Positions 10,865 through 26,200 of a stretch of DNA of 64,000 nt are shown one piece after another. This DNA is from Trichomonas tenax (lineage: Eukaryota > Parabasalia > Trichomonadida > Trichomonadidae), in NCBI GenBank assembly GCA_023091735.1, contig JALKBU010000017.1, positions 62,001-126,000 of the forward strand, in the 5' to 3' direction. A program made the position numbers and the translations under genes. A model generated the notes under the pieces. The model was not told where the DNA came from. It ran no database searches and saw only the letters and a list, made by a program, of their open reading frames with translations. Each line of letters starts with the position of its first letter. The first letter of the stretch is position 1.

Positions 10865-11235
10865 CTAATTAGTAAAATAACTTGTGTATATTGTTACCCA
10901 TCGATTTATAGCCTTAGCTTCATCTCATCCATCAGAATTTTTTTTTTTGAAATTTTTCACGCATTTTGAGAACGTGTTATAGTTTGCATAAATCCAAAAT
11001 CATAATGTTTGCACACACCATGCTATGTGGTCGAAGCTTAGCAAGCCAAAAATGAATGCTTGGATTCAATCAAAAAGGTCAGACAAAGAAGGTCAATTTT
11101 TTGCGGTTTTTTAAAACACATATACTCAAAACACGATGTAGATATAAATAAACTAATAAATTTTTATTTTTGTAATATCTACCGAATGCTGCCTCTCAAT
11201 TTTATTTATGTATTTAGAACCACACAAATTGTTAT

Positions 11236-14200
11236 ATGTCCAACCTGAGAGTTATCGTGATCTCCGCTGATAATTCTCAGTGCATGAAATCAATCGTCGT
11301 AGGATCTAGTTTCACAGGAGAACAGTTTTTGCAAATTGCATGCATACAGCTTGGAATTTCATTTAATCTAAATCTCAAGATGCAAGCAGAAACAGAAAAT
11401 GGTGTAAAAATCTACATACAAAATGATCAGACATTGGAGATGCAGGGCATATTTAATAATTCTTCTATAATTATCGGTCAATCTATTGATGACTTTTCAT
11501 TCCCTGATATTAATTCTGGGTTGATTCAACAAATTTCGACATTCGATGTTGATCAGCAATATCAGGGCTTCATGATTCCGCCATCAAGTTACAATGAAGC
11601 TGAAAATCAAATGAACCCCGTTTTAGATGTTAATCTATTGGATGTACCCGCAATAGATGCATTCAATAACGATAACTTGTTACCGATTCCTTCATCAATG
11701 CCACAGCAAGGAGATGTTACACCTTTCAACATCCCAATCGACCTCACAGTTCCTGAATTTCAATCTGATCAGTCTGACTCAAATGATAGCTCCGAAACAA
11801 GCGAAGAGAGTGACATTGTCATCCGAAATAACGCTTTTGAGACTTCCGAATTTGATACTTCTGGAGGCCTCAATTTCTCACTTGGAAAGCGCGATAACGC
11901 GTGCAGGATGTATACATTCTATGAATACCAAGAAAATCACGACCCACCTATTTATTACGACAATAATTTCAAATTAAAGCAAGTAATATCACTCGCCAGA
12001 CAATCACTACAGCTCAGAAGCAACGATTTTGCAGTATTGCTCTGTTTCAGCGATAATGATAAGAGATGGTTTGAAGAAGATAAAAGTGTTGAAGAGTACT
12101 CTTGCTACAATGGTATGGCAATTCGTATATTTAGGAAAGAATTGATCATATCAATCAACTCAATACACTTTGAGCCATTTAAATTCAAATTTAATGTGAC
12201 AGATCCAATTGAATTCCTTGTACAGCAAATAGCACAACAAAACAATATTCAAGCGCCTACAGGATATACATTGATTACGAAAGAAACTATCATTAAAGGA
12301 GCCAAAATGAAAACACGTGATATTCCACTACAACTTAATCAGGACTTACCTCACCAGATTACGGATTTAAAGGAGCTAACCTTCGGTCGTTACTACTTCG
12401 TCTTCTCTCTCAAAGATCTACAGTCACCACAATCCTCTATGATGGCTTATAAAGATGCTTTCTTGAAAGTCAAAGAATTATCCACAAAATACTTATCTAA
12501 GGAGAATGCGGTAACAATGGTTGCGCTTTCTTGGATAATTGAGAATGATCAAGACAATTTGGATATTAATAAGATTCCAGATGAGGTAGGACCATACCTT
12601 CCGGCACATTATCCGGATCATAAGTCATTAGGCAAAGATGTTCGAAAACTTTTGAGTGCAAAATCAATTCCTGACAAATACAACGCAATTCGCCAATATA
12701 TTCGATTAATTCGTCTTCTACCTGACTTTAACATGTCAAAATACACATATATACCCGACGCAAATCCGAATAATGAGTATTCAGTGTTAATTAATCCGCT
12801 TTGTGTTACAGTTATCGATCCAAACGGAAATATTGGTATGAGAGTTGCATACAACGATATTACAGAGTTAGAATGCGAAGATCAAGCTTTATTCATCCTA
12901 TATCAAACAGAATCACATTCATCAATACAGAAAACAGTCATAAGGACAAAGAGGGCTCGCGCGATATACAAAGAAATACTCTCATTCCAAACAATCATTC
13001 GAAATTTGTTAATGGAGCGCGCACAGCTGAGAATGGACGGTAAATGGTCTGGTCCAGTGTCTCCAAACGATATCATTAGAATTAACGCTTATATCGAACT
13101 TACATCTACGACATCAAAGCAATTCAGCCTTGATAGAAACTTTACAGGGCAAATGATGCTCAACATTATTACAAAGAACTTAGAAATCAACTTAGAAGAT
13201 CCAAAGAACAAAGATCTCGCAATATTAGTTAAATTACGAAAAACATTCCGTTGGATTGATCCAAAGTCTACACTAAGCCAAGCAGGAGCTTACGATAATT
13301 GCGACGTATTCATTATTCACTATGAAAGAGATATGAACATTGCACTTCCAGATACAACAAATATTATATTACGCATGAATGTACAGAAGAAAGCAGACTT
13401 ATTGATTGACGAAATCTTCAACGCAATGAAGCAGCCATTTGTTTACGGATATTCTCTTTACTACAAGAACACCGAAGGCGTTTTTGTTCCAATTGGAAGT
13501 GAATCTACAATTCCAGAACAAGCAATTAAGAACAACGAAATATATCTCAAGAGAAGATTCTTCACACTCACAAGAGATGACTTAAAAAATGATACACTCA
13601 TAAAATCAGCATACTTCGATTCAAGAGAATACATATTAACGAAAGAAATCGCAGTTCCCGACAACACAGCTGTAGAACTTGCTATATTAGATTACATTGT
13701 TAAATTAAACAAGGAAAACCTCGACAACTATCGCGATGCAAAGGAAACAGACTTTGACTGGGAAAATACATTCCCGAAGTGCGTTGCCGTCAAGAAATCA
13801 ATCAAGAAGGCAGTAATAGATCAATTACACGCTCATGAAGTTATCGATGCTAAGCACGCAATGAAGAAATACTTAACTATCGTCAGAGAAATCCAATATT
13901 TCGGTGGTGAAACGTACAATATCCAACTAAGAGACTGCGACTTCCATCGCAAGAAGCTTCCAAAGACATTGATGGATGCTATCATTAAGATTTGCCCACT
14001 CTGCATTTTCATCAATGATCCAAATGGAAAGATGCTCTACAAGATCTTCTGGAGACAGATTGTCTCATATGAAGCTTCAAAGAAGGCAATGAGACTCACA
14101 TTTAGAACCTCGAAAGGTGATGATTTGATCAATCTTGACATCAAGAGCAAGTCAATGCAAGACATTCTCATGATGATCAAAGGTTCATGGTCCATCTTTG

Positions 14201-17200
14201 TTACCGTTATGCAGTTACATAGAAAGGAAGATGAGCGTAAACAAGAAGAAAGAAACCGCCGTCATGCAGGCGGCTTTTCAGATAATGGTAAAGTCCACGG
14301 TCCACAGATTGATCTTTATGTCATCACAGATTTGACCTCTAGAAAGAAGACAAAGCTTATTTGGCTTGATTTGGACATGAATCAACCTGACATTATCACT
14401 TTCTTGAGGAAAGTTTACAACACAAATCCGAAGGATAAATACGGTTTAATGGTTGAGCAATCAGATTCATACACATGGATCTTACCAGAAATGAAGCTTC
14501 AAGATTTAGATATCCAGGAACTTTCCAATTTGTATTACTTGAACATTCGTCCAAAGATCAAAGTTGCAGATGACTATGGAAATGTCAAGGAAATCGTTAT
14601 CCCACTCGAAGTTCCACTTAAGGATTCAATCAAAGATATATGCAATGAATTTGGCATCAAACAATACATCGGTTACACATTATATGCTCCAGAGAAAGCA
14701 AGGAACAATGAACTTATTCCTCTTGAATTGAACTCCACAATTCCAGAACAAATATCAGCGTTCAATGGTATAGTTCTTAGAAGACGCTTCTACATGGTTT
14801 CCAAACTCGATTTCGAAACCCATGAATCCACACACCAGATATATCTTGATATCAAGAGAATGGTCAACTCAGGTGTTATGGATATCAGCATTGATACAGC
14901 AACACAGTTGGCTTATTACCAACTTGCAGCAGAGATTTCTCCATTAACAGAGAAAGCTATCCCAGAGAACTGCTCACAGTACTTACCAAAGAACATCAAG
15001 CAGACAGGCAAGTTCAAGCAATCTATAAAGAAGTTCATGAGTCAGTTCCCAGACATAACAACAGAAGTTGCCAAACAGAACTTCATTCAATTAGCAAGAT
15101 CAATTCAATCATTCGCTTGTGAACGTTACACCGGTTACTACATCACAATGGTTAAAAACCAGAGCAGAGCTCATGAAATTAGCATTGTTGTTACACCATA
15201 CAGACTCTTCGTCACAGACAAGCAAACACAACAAACAGTTGTTAATATCCAATACGAGTTCATTGTTGAAATCGAAGAACTCGATGGAAGACTTTGCATC
15301 ACATACATATCTCTCAATGAAGAAATATTCATCTTCGATATGGAATCACCTGCTTCTAAGCAGATCAAGAACATTATCGAGACATACTACAACATCAAGT
15401 ATCAGTTGTTGAAACTTAGAATCAACGACAAGTTCAATCCAGAGGAGATTTCATCTGGTGACCACGTTCTTTTGTATGCCCACGTCGGTCTTAATGAACA
15501 CAAATACAGATCGATTGCTTTCGATGTTCGTTGCAATGGAACACAGTTAGTTGAAAGACTTCGCAAGCTTCTCAATCTTCACCCAGCAAGTTCATATGGA
15601 TGCTTGCTCAGCTTCACGAAGACATATAAAGTTTGGGTTCACGAAGATGAAATCTTAGGCATTCACCATCCATTCGATGGAATCAATATGTATGTTGTTC
15701 CCCGCTACTGCCACATCTTTATTGCTACAGAGAACAATGAACTCCAAAAGGTTATCATCGATGTTATGGAGCCACTCCATAACTTGATCGAATACATTGG
15801 AAAGAGATTCAACACAATTCACTCCATTGGTTACGCATTATTCGAGCAACATCTTGACTCTCTTAAGCCATTAGATTTAGGATTATCAATCCTTGAACAA
15901 TCAACACTTGATTGCACGTTTGTCTTCAAGAGGAGATTCTTCATGATCACAAAGTTCGATGTCAAGTCTTCGATCTCGGTTCTTTTCTTGATGAACGATT
16001 ACAAGCACCACATCATGTCGGGTGTTGTTGATGTTTCAGACAGTGAACTTCTTGAGTTAGCTGTTTACGATATCTATGCTAATGCCAAGACAACTCCAGA
16101 TATCACAAAGACAACAGAAATCACAGATTTGACACCTTTCACACCGAAGGGATACAAGTTCAGGAAGTATCCAATCGAGAAGCTTAAGAGACTTGTTGCT
16201 TCTGCTCCAGATATGACACCAATCGAAGCTGCCAGACAGTACATTCTTGCAGTGAGAAGACTCGTCAACTTTTCTTGCCAGTCATTCATTGTTGTCATGA
16301 GAGAAGAGAATCCAGACTTGACCAAGCGTGACAAGGAGCCATATGTTTATAATACAGTCTGTTTCTCAATCAGCTCCGATAACATTACAATTACAAACAA
16401 CCTTGCAAAGCAAGTTCTCGGCAAGTTCAAGATTAACTCAATTGTTCGTATCACAAGAATCCAGAACATCTTGAGAATCACATTCCAAAGCGATAAGTCT
16501 GAGTTTATCACAATCTACATCAAGTCAGATCAAGCTCAGGAGATTGCCTCTGTTCTTAACAACTACAAGAAGTATATCATCCCACAGACTAAGCTTCGCG
16601 AAAGAGTTCAGAGAGAAGGCATTTTCGAACCAGACAAACTCATTCCTCATCCAGAAGAAATACCAATCTTTGTATACAACTCTCTTAGTCCTGATTATCC
16701 AGTGCTTGTCTTCCTTGATCCAACATGGACAAAAGATGTGCTTGTTAAGTTTTTGGCAAAAATTTTCTTTGTTGGCAATACAAGCAATTACAACATTTTC
16801 ACAATCACACCAGATGGACAGATTCTTATGCTTGACGATTACAATCCATTGCTCTCCATTGGAGTATTCCCGAACTGCTGCCTTTACTTCCTTGTTACTA
16901 CTGTTCAAATCTACATCCAGTATTCGAACGATTTGATCACGAAGCAGTACATCGACATTTCAGCTCCAACAGCCGAAATCTGCTCTAAGATCGCAACAAA
17001 TCTTAATCTCGGTTATGTCAATGGTTTCGCTTTGTATTCGAATTCTAATGGAATGGAAATTCCATTGAGTAATTACTATTGCGTTCCATACCAAACATCA
17101 AATATCTATGATTTACACTTCAGAAGGCGTTTCTATGCTTTTAACGAAGAGTTTGTCAAAGATGCACTTTCAGTCCACACATTATATCTCGACTGCAAGG

Positions 17201-20200
17201 AGGCTGTTCTTTCAAGGAATATCCAAGTTGCTGAAGTAACAGCCCAAGAACTCGCTATTCTTTCAATATATGCAGATATTTCATCTATTACAGATTTCCA
17301 GATCATTGCTAATTCTATCCCACTTGAAACAATGCTTCCATCAGTAATTAGAGTCACTCCACAGATTCAAAAGTCATTCACAGCTCTTTGCAACTCAATG
17401 CCACGTATGACAAATCAGAATGCTGTTATCAAATACATCTGCACATGCTGCCAACTTTCAGGATTCGGAACAGAGATCCACCTTGGTAAATATCGTAATC
17501 CAATTCTTCTCAGCTCCAAGTTCGTTGATGTTAACATCATTTTCTCTCCATATTCAATCACAATTAAGACAGTTAAAGAACAAAAGCAATTAGTTTCAAT
17601 CTTGTACAACAAGATCATTTCCTCAAGCTTCTCTGATGACCGTGCATGGAGACTAAAGTTCTACAATGACTTGAACAGAATTGCCACAGCTGAACTCAAG
17701 TCAGAAGAAATGCTAATCATGCTTTCATACTATGATACAATCATGCTTTATCAAGAAACAGATGTTATATTAACAATTGATGAATTCATTGCTAAGTTAC
17801 TTGGTGAAGATGAGAAATCAACACAAACTTCACAAGACGAAATGGATTCATTCACATCTCTCGAAATATTCAACGACATTACACAAATGGACGATCACAA
17901 CATTGAAGATATCAAGAAGTTATCATACGATGCCCCAACAATCATCGAGAGCATCAAGAGTGGTGAGCTTAGTAGTTCTATGGAATCTGAGCTCAATGCA
18001 GCTAAAGATTTGTTCACTGTTTCTCTTCCTGATGTTGGATCTGTTGATGATTACAAATGGCGTTCATCAGCACCTGGTTTGATGATCTACAGATCTGGTG
18101 TCTTCATCAAGAACGCTGAGAATATATTCGATCTCATTTCCAAACAAGTCACAAATCTTCAGCCACAAGCACTTAAGGAATACACAAACGTTATCCTTGA
18201 CAGCTTCAGCTATATCAGATTAGAAGAACTTGGTGATAACAATGACCAATTCTTCCAGGAATTCCACATGACATACACTAAGCTTAGTGATGTTGTCAGA
18301 TCAATCACAACAACGCAATCCAACATCAGCTTCTATGTCAGCCAGTTACGTCAATTGGTTGTCGAAATCAAGTTCAACTTAGTTACTTCGAAGGCCCGCT
18401 TTGACACTCTAAAGAATTCACTCATTAAATCCAACACAAGAAAGTATTCTCCATTGGCAAATGCTTTATACACCATTTCAAACTGCATTGAAGACTTTGT
18501 AATTTATCTCATCAACAGCACATGTTACTTCATTGGTACAAAGGTTGATGTCTTTGACATCATTTTGACTCTTCATAGACTTTCGCAGTCCGTCACTCAG
18601 CTTGCAAATTCATTCACAGAATATATTGCAGTATCTGCTTTCGAAATGCAGATTCTTCCACAACTTTCCGAAAACAGAGCTAAGCTTCAAGCGATCAGAG
18701 TTCAACTTTCTCAGATTACAGATGCTTTTCCAGGAATTCTTGCTGTTAGAACCGAATTCAAGAAATTCCTTGAACAAATTCTCGCTATCGACAAGAGTAT
18801 CTTCGATGTTACAGCTGATACTCGCGCTTCTGTTTCAAGGCAGAACAGTATCTACAGAGGCAACAAGATTGCTCATCATACAACAGCAGCTATTTTGATC
18901 AATATTTCAACAATTATCGAAGAAGTCATGAAGAACTCCATCGAATTGGCTGCTTGCGGAATTGAAGAAGATATCAAGGATCTTCTCAAGGACTATGTTA
19001 AGAATGTTCTTGCTCTTGCAAACAGCATCACAACACCGGGTGCTAAGAACCAGTATAGAGAACAAGACCTTTACTATGCTTACATTGCCATAACAACAGC
19101 TAGAACAATCACATCCAAGTTCATCAGTACTTCCAACCCAAGATTCATTGACTATGCAACTGATATTAATGAAAAGCTTGATCACGCAGAAGAATCGATG
19201 GCAGCGATGTCATCCATCAATATCACTCCATGGAACATCAGTACAATCATTAATGATATCAACATTCTCTTTAGCTTATTCGGCCAAGTTGATACCGATG
19301 TTTGGAAAGTTACAAATCCAGAATTCTTGAAACAAACATTAGCAGCAAACAAAGAGATCGAAGGAATCACAAACGAAATTAAGCAATGCGTTAAGGAACT
19401 TGAGCCAAATCCAGTCAATGGTTTGGCCATTCAAAATGCTCAGAATGTCCTTTTGAAGATGAGAAAGATGTCATCAATGATTAAAGAGAATATAAACAGA
19501 ATCACAAAGATGACAAATAATCAATTGTTCCAGGTTATCCGTGAAAGAATCATCACAGATCTTGACTTCACACTTGTTGAGAATCCACCAAATGAAGATC
19601 TCATTTATTGCCAGCACATCTTCAAGTATCATGTTGCTCAGTTCTCATTCGCCGATATAATCAATCTTGTAGTCAAGACAACAGAAATGGAATCAATTGC
19701 ATCTAACGCAGTTCTTCAAGCTAAGCTCAAGGTAGTTATGGAGTTCTTGATTGGCCAATACAAGGAAATCTGTCAGCACAGAAGACTCATTCACGAGACG
19801 CCATTCAACAAAGAAGTTCTTTTCGGTGCTGCCGCAATGCTTGAAAAGTCCACAAAGTTCGTCTCCATCCTTAGAACTGTTTCTGGCGACATCAGCGATA
19901 TCTCCGGAAGCTCTGAGATCGATGTTCGCATGGTTGACACAATCAAGATCATTAACACATCAATCACAGCTCTTCGTGAAGCTCCATTGAGAATCTACAG
20001 ACTTCTTCCAACAGATAAAGTTATTCAGTCAGTGAAACATGAAATCGAGAATCTTATTGTTGGTCTTACAACAATGCAGTTCATTCCACAGATTTCTGTT
20101 TATGAGCCAGCCATGACATTAATCGAGAGTCAGAAGTCATCAATCATTTTCCTGCTTGAACTCCTTATGACGGAAAAAGGCGAATCATTCTATGCAATCT

Positions 20201-23200
20201 GTGAAGATATTCAGCATGAAGTTGATAAGATTCCAAACAACTTCAGAGTTGTCCCCAAGATTCACCAACATGCTGATGTCTATGCTGTCATCAAGGATAT
20301 TCAGAACTTCCTTAAGTTCACACTCAAGGGTTATCCAGTTTCATTACAATATGTATATTCAGAGATCATCAATGTTGTTCCACAAGTTCAGCCACTTTGC
20401 AGATACTTGAATGAACTATTCTTTGATTCATCACTGCAAAATGATTCCGAGTCACAGCTCGAGATCACAAAGTGGAGAAATGACTTAGAAACACCACTCA
20501 ATCAGCTCATTAAATCTACATATTCTAAGTATTACACATACTCAAAGATGATGCGTGACAGAAGAGTTGTTACTGCATTACACGAGAATCTCAACGGTAT
20601 TCCATTCAAGCTTCGTAAGCAATTGAATGATGATATCAAGACCAAACTTTCTGAGATTCTCTCTGATGCTGGTTCAGCTGTTCAAAGACTTGATGTTTGC
20701 ATGAAGAGCCTTCCATATCGTGGTTTCGTCAATGTTGATATTGATGTATTCAGAGTTATCGACCTTGATGAAGAAATCGATGTCGCTCAGAATGAAATTC
20801 TTTCACAATACAGAATCTTCATCAGCATTCTAGATTCATTGCTGAAATGCCACAGCTCATCAACAAGCCATACACACTCAACTACATCGTTGACATGGCA
20901 AAGATGATAAGAGGTATTAATGATGGACTCATCAGCTGCACGCAGTCTGAGAAATGCATGATCGAGGTCTTGTCAAGGCTAAAGATGTCATGACAAAGGT
21001 TGTTTCTTCAGTTGAACTCATTGCTCCAGTTCTTTACATCACAAAGTTCCTTGATGCCTCAAAGAACCTCGCTACAAACACAAATGCATTCCACAAGATG
21101 TTAACTCGTCCACATCTTAATGATCAGACCGCTGTTGCATTCGCAAACAGATTGCTTCCACATCTTAATTATATCAATGAAGCAATTAACTCCAATTCGA
21201 ATGCAATGAAGTTTTCACCAAAGCTTAAGAAATCAATGCTGGAATTCAGTCAGTACATCAATGAAATCAGTGGAAAGTTCGAATCAATGGCTCCAAAGGC
21301 CAAGCAGATCGTTTGCGATACACTTTACTCATCATTGAGTTTGATGCTTCCGCAAACAGAAGAATTTGCGAATGTTACAAATCTTTATGAGTCAATGCTT
21401 TCTATGTTTGATGTTCTTGGAAACTACACTGGTTGTCCAAAGGTTGAAATCAGCTACACGCAAGCAATTCAACTCAAGATGTCTCCATTATCTAACGATA
21501 TGATCAAAGAATTCGTCAAGCAAGTTTCCAAGTTCTGCAGCTCTTCTCAGATTATGCTTCCACATGCACTCATTGATTTAGCTCATGAACTCTCAAGTGT
21601 TGTTATCGAGTTTGCAACAAATATCCCAGAATATATCACAATTTGCATATATAACTCGAAGAACTGCCTTGAATCATATCACTCATCTGTTATCGTCAAT
21701 CTTGCTCTTTGCTTGATTCACTTATACAACGATGTTAATTTAAGAACAAAGGCGATTGAAGAGCTTTTGATCAGCACACTTACGAAGACAGCATTATCAG
21801 CCAACTCACTCAAACTGGTCATTAATTCAATCCAAATCGATCAGATCACTGAGGAAGAGACAAAGTACAGAGTTCTTTGGCTCAAGCAGAAGTTGAACGA
21901 TATTGATACAAAGCTCATCATCAACAGCCATTCAATGTCGGTTTGCATGATCTTGAATGAGTCATTACACAACTTTGCTCAGGAACTTTATGCTTCCATC
22001 CAAGCTCTCAACTCAAGTGCTGAATTGAAGTCAATCAAGAAGCAGTTGTTTGCTGTCATCAATGATTTCTTGCTATGGCTCCACAGCTCTGATCTTGTAC
22101 TTCAGAACTATCTTTATGCTGCATTTGACTTTGTCATTCTTGGCTTAGAATCATTCAAGTCAGAAGATGGACAATTAATGAACACAATAGGAACATACAT
22201 CAGAGAAGGCGTCCAGCTACTCAGAAGAAAGTATCGTTTGATCACACAAGATATCAACTGCTTGTCTCATGTTATTTCTATGATTTCAAGATTCAACGAA
22301 GAATTCAGCAGCCAGTTCCAGTCCGATAATAACGAAATCCTTCCTATTATCCAGAACATCAACTCTATTATCCCAAGCATCAAATTGAACTTCTTCCAGC
22401 CATTTATATCGGTCGATTCATACTTGCCTCTTGTTTCCAATTCCGCTGGTTACATATTGTGCAACATCAACGAGTGTCTCATCAATGCTATCAACAGCCC
22501 AGCGGTCTTCGTCTTCAGATACTCAATCCTCAACTCAAGATTGTTCTCTTTGGAGTATACATATTCACTTAAAGGCAGTGCTGAATTTGAGCCAACAGTT
22601 GCTAATGATTTCGATCAGTTATTCAAGTCCGTTCATATTGTTGCCACATCGAATAACTCTCAAGGATCAATGCGTGTACAGTTCATCCAAATCATCATCC
22701 AATTACTTGAGAAGTTCATGAAGAACACTGTAGTTAATATTGATTTCACGAAGCTTCCAGACAACACTGTTGAATCTAACGTTGCTAAATTCGATATTGA
22801 GACAATTGGTGATGAAACATGCGAAGAATATGCTCAGATCATCTTAGACACGATGCAAAAGCTTCAGGATGAAGCAAACAACTTGGCAAGCAACGAGGAT
22901 GATGAAGTGACAAGCACAAGCGAGCAATCGAAGTCCCAGGTCACAACTGCTTTCACAACGAGCATCAATAACATGACGAATGATGAAGTTTCAATTCAGA
23001 ACATTCGGGACCTTGTTGTTGGTCTCAAGGACATCATTCTTCAGAATGAACTACTCAGATTCATTACTGCTTCGAGACTTTGCTACTTGAAGCAATCAAT
23101 CAGCATGGTTTTCCCAGATATCTCCAAGCTTGGTTCATCTAACACATTGGTCGTTGCTGGAATCCAAGAATCTGCAAACAGAGTCTCACGTGAACTTGAA

Positions 23201-26200
23201 GCCATCAGCAACAAGGAAAAGTTCGAGCAAATTGTTTCCAACTTATCAAACGAAAAAGCATTAGAGCAGTTCAACTTACTTAGAGTCTTCTCAGACAAAG
23301 TCGCTAACAACGACTTGCCAATTCACTTCATGTACATGTCACTTAAATCTTATGGTTCTCAGTTCCTTTCTGCTCTCAGGAACATTGATTCTAGTGATGA
23401 GAATATAGTTAAGAATTGCTCCATTATTTTAGAGAATATTGCTGTCACAACAGCATTCCTTCTTGCTCTCATTAATTCATTGATCCAGAACAACAAACAA
23501 ATCTTCAATTACATGCAAACAGCTGAATGCAAGGAACTCTTCAGACAGCCAATCACTGTTAACGAAGTATTCATGAATCAGCCAAAGTTCATCCAGCAAA
23601 TCGAATTCCTCAACACTCCAGATATGCTTGATCAAGTCCAGGAGAAGATGACAATGGAGGAAATCATGACACAGATCCGTCTTATCAACCATTTAGTTCA
23701 TGCATTGATTAACGGCTATATCCCAGAATTCACACATCCAAACATCAGCATCATATCTGTTATGAAGGCACTGTGTGAGATGCAGGTTGCTGAAGCAAAG
23801 AACGCATCTTCTTTTTTAAGCAATTCATCATTATTCGATCACGATGTTATAGATAAGACACAAGATTTCATCACATGCATCGTTGAGAAAGTTGACTTCA
23901 TGAACCAAGTGACAGAGTTATTCAATGTTTTGAGATCTGCTTATCCTAATGTTGCTATTAAGAACACAAGAGCAACAGACAACCAATACAAGGAAGTTTC
24001 TAACCTTATCTTAGATCTCTTGACCGACAAGCAAAACATCTACAACATAGTCAACAGCAAGGATATGGCAATGATCGATAACGCACTCTCTGTCCTTCAG
24101 CACATCATCGGAGCAATGAACACAAACGATTTCATGACATTCACAGCAACAAAAATCACATCGCATATGGATGCAATTAACAACACAATGATGGCTATTG
24201 AACAGGAAATTTCAGGTTCATTGGATGAAGAAATCATTGTTAGAAGGCCATATTACTTCCTAGAATCAATTGCTGTTAACTTGAAGCATGCATTCGAAAC
24301 GACAAGAAAGTCAAGAATGTTCACATCACTGCTCAACACAGTCATTAGAAAGGAGAAGATCATAAAGGCACTGGCTTCAAAGAAAATTATTGAGAAAGTT
24401 AATCCAAAGAACTCCGCTCTCATTTCATCATTCATTGATTCATATCCAACCACAGACATTACTGACTTCAACCAGAGATTGGATACTTTGGAAGAATCCA
24501 ATATGATGACACTTCTCTCAGTTATTGTTACAAATCTTTCCAACCATTCATCCATTACAAACGACATTCTCATCAAGAAGTTCTTGGAAACAAGAGCCAT
24601 GGATTGTGCAACACTTGCTGCATTATCAAAGGTTCAATTTGACAATGTTGATAATCCAACACTTCTTGATCAAATCACCCATCAGAACCTTAAGTATCAA
24701 GTCGCTATTGAACTCCTTAAGTTGTCACACCAGCGTGCTCAGTATTCTAAGATACTGTGTAAGATCAGTGCTACAGAGCAACCATCTGAAATCACGGGTC
24801 ATGACATCATTGCTGAAATGAATGATTTCAATGCCTTAGCTAACGCCATTGACACACGTTCAACAGAGCAAAATGTTGCTGATCAGATTGCTTTAGTTCA
24901 ACTTGCAAACTCAGTTGTTTCTTCTTCAGTTTTGAATAAGTTCCCACTCAAAGGAACAACTGCAACAAAGGAAGAAATCAACAGCGCAATATTGCAGTTA
25001 ATCGATGAACAGAAGAATGTCAAGAAGGAAGTTTTGACAGAAGCAGCAACGCCTGCTTCGTTAACAAACGCCATCAACAGACTTCAAACAGTTCAGAATC
25101 AGTGCACTTTGTCTACAAAATTGATCCATCTTTATGATCTCATTAGCAAGATGAAGACAAAGGAAGCCCAGAACAAGACTTACACGACATTGGAAACAAT
25201 TAAATCCACTCAGATAATCAAATCGATCATTGAGAGCCCAATGAAGGATGATGCAATCCAATTATTCTTTAACAACATTGACAGCAACACAGTTAACTGC
25301 ACAATTGCCACATTGGATAGCATGATTCATGCATTCCACAAGGCATTGATGAATAACACACTTATAACAAACCAGACATTCAATGTTCCATCACTTGAAA
25401 TCTCCACGATTTCGAACCTCGTCAAACCGCCATCTGCTGCAGAGAATCTTGGAATGTGCATCCACACATTGTCAGGTATACTCAAATATCTTCCATCCAT
25501 CGGAAAGATGACAGTTGGCGAGTGTTCTAACATCATTGCTACAGAGATTCCATCAATTCTCAACGCTCTTAGAAGCCTTTTGTACCACAGAAGTGCCACA
25601 TATCCACCAGAAATGAAGATCTTCGCTGACGAACTTCCATCAATGTTCGCAGCATCTATCAAAGTCTACTCATCTCTGAGCGATGACCAGAAGACTTTGT
25701 TCAATATCGATCCAAAGAGAATTATGGAGGATATAATAGATATCATGAATGCAAGTGCAGCATTAAGTAATCCACAGAACCTCGAAAAGTTCCATAGATC
25801 AGTTGCAGAAATTTCAAACTTCTTCTTCACAATGAATGCAGTCACAGCGCGTAAAATGGATACAAATGTTGCCTCCATTTTATCACATCTTAGCAGTGCA
25901 ATGAAGGCCCACGATGTCGACAGAATCATGGAGTGCATATTCCAGATCGAGTCAATCCACAAATACATGGTCTACAACAAACAGGACAACGAGCAAATCA
26001 ATACAATTATGAGTATTGTCAAGGAAATTGATGGCTATGGACTCTACACTAAACAAGACAGCTATCAGGATATCAACGCTCATCTTACAGATAAGCGTAA
26101 GAAGCTCAACAAGTTCATCACAACAATCACTCCTAACCTTGGAAAGATTCTTTCTGGGCTCACAAACATTGAGCAGATCAACGAAACAATCTTTGATGCC

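Larger units (their letters stand above)
7920..11235. other. 3.3-kb gene-poor spacer containing scattered coding relics
   Basis: No intact gene is supported. The background is AT-rich, but short patches with richer GC and protein-like composition recur on both strands. The four best are listed separately (8520-8660, 8918-9196, 10160-10261, 10712-10864). Between 8161 and 8238 there are four copies of TTACATG in 78 bases, one of them part of the full TTACATGTCA element. A minus-strand 91-codon frame at 8505-8780 overlaps the 8520 relic and was judged a shadow. Confidence 0.5.

Noticed and set aside
16525..16936. 127- and 130-codon frames on both strands inside the talin gene
   Set aside because: They lie fully within the FERM 4/5 coding region, which has clear protein homology; they are shadows.
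20796..20993. Programmed -1 frameshifting or an intron in the talin gene
   Set aside because: No X-XXY-YYZ slippery heptamer and no trichomonad GTATGT...ACTAACACACAG splice signals; two one-base errors or mutations are simpler.
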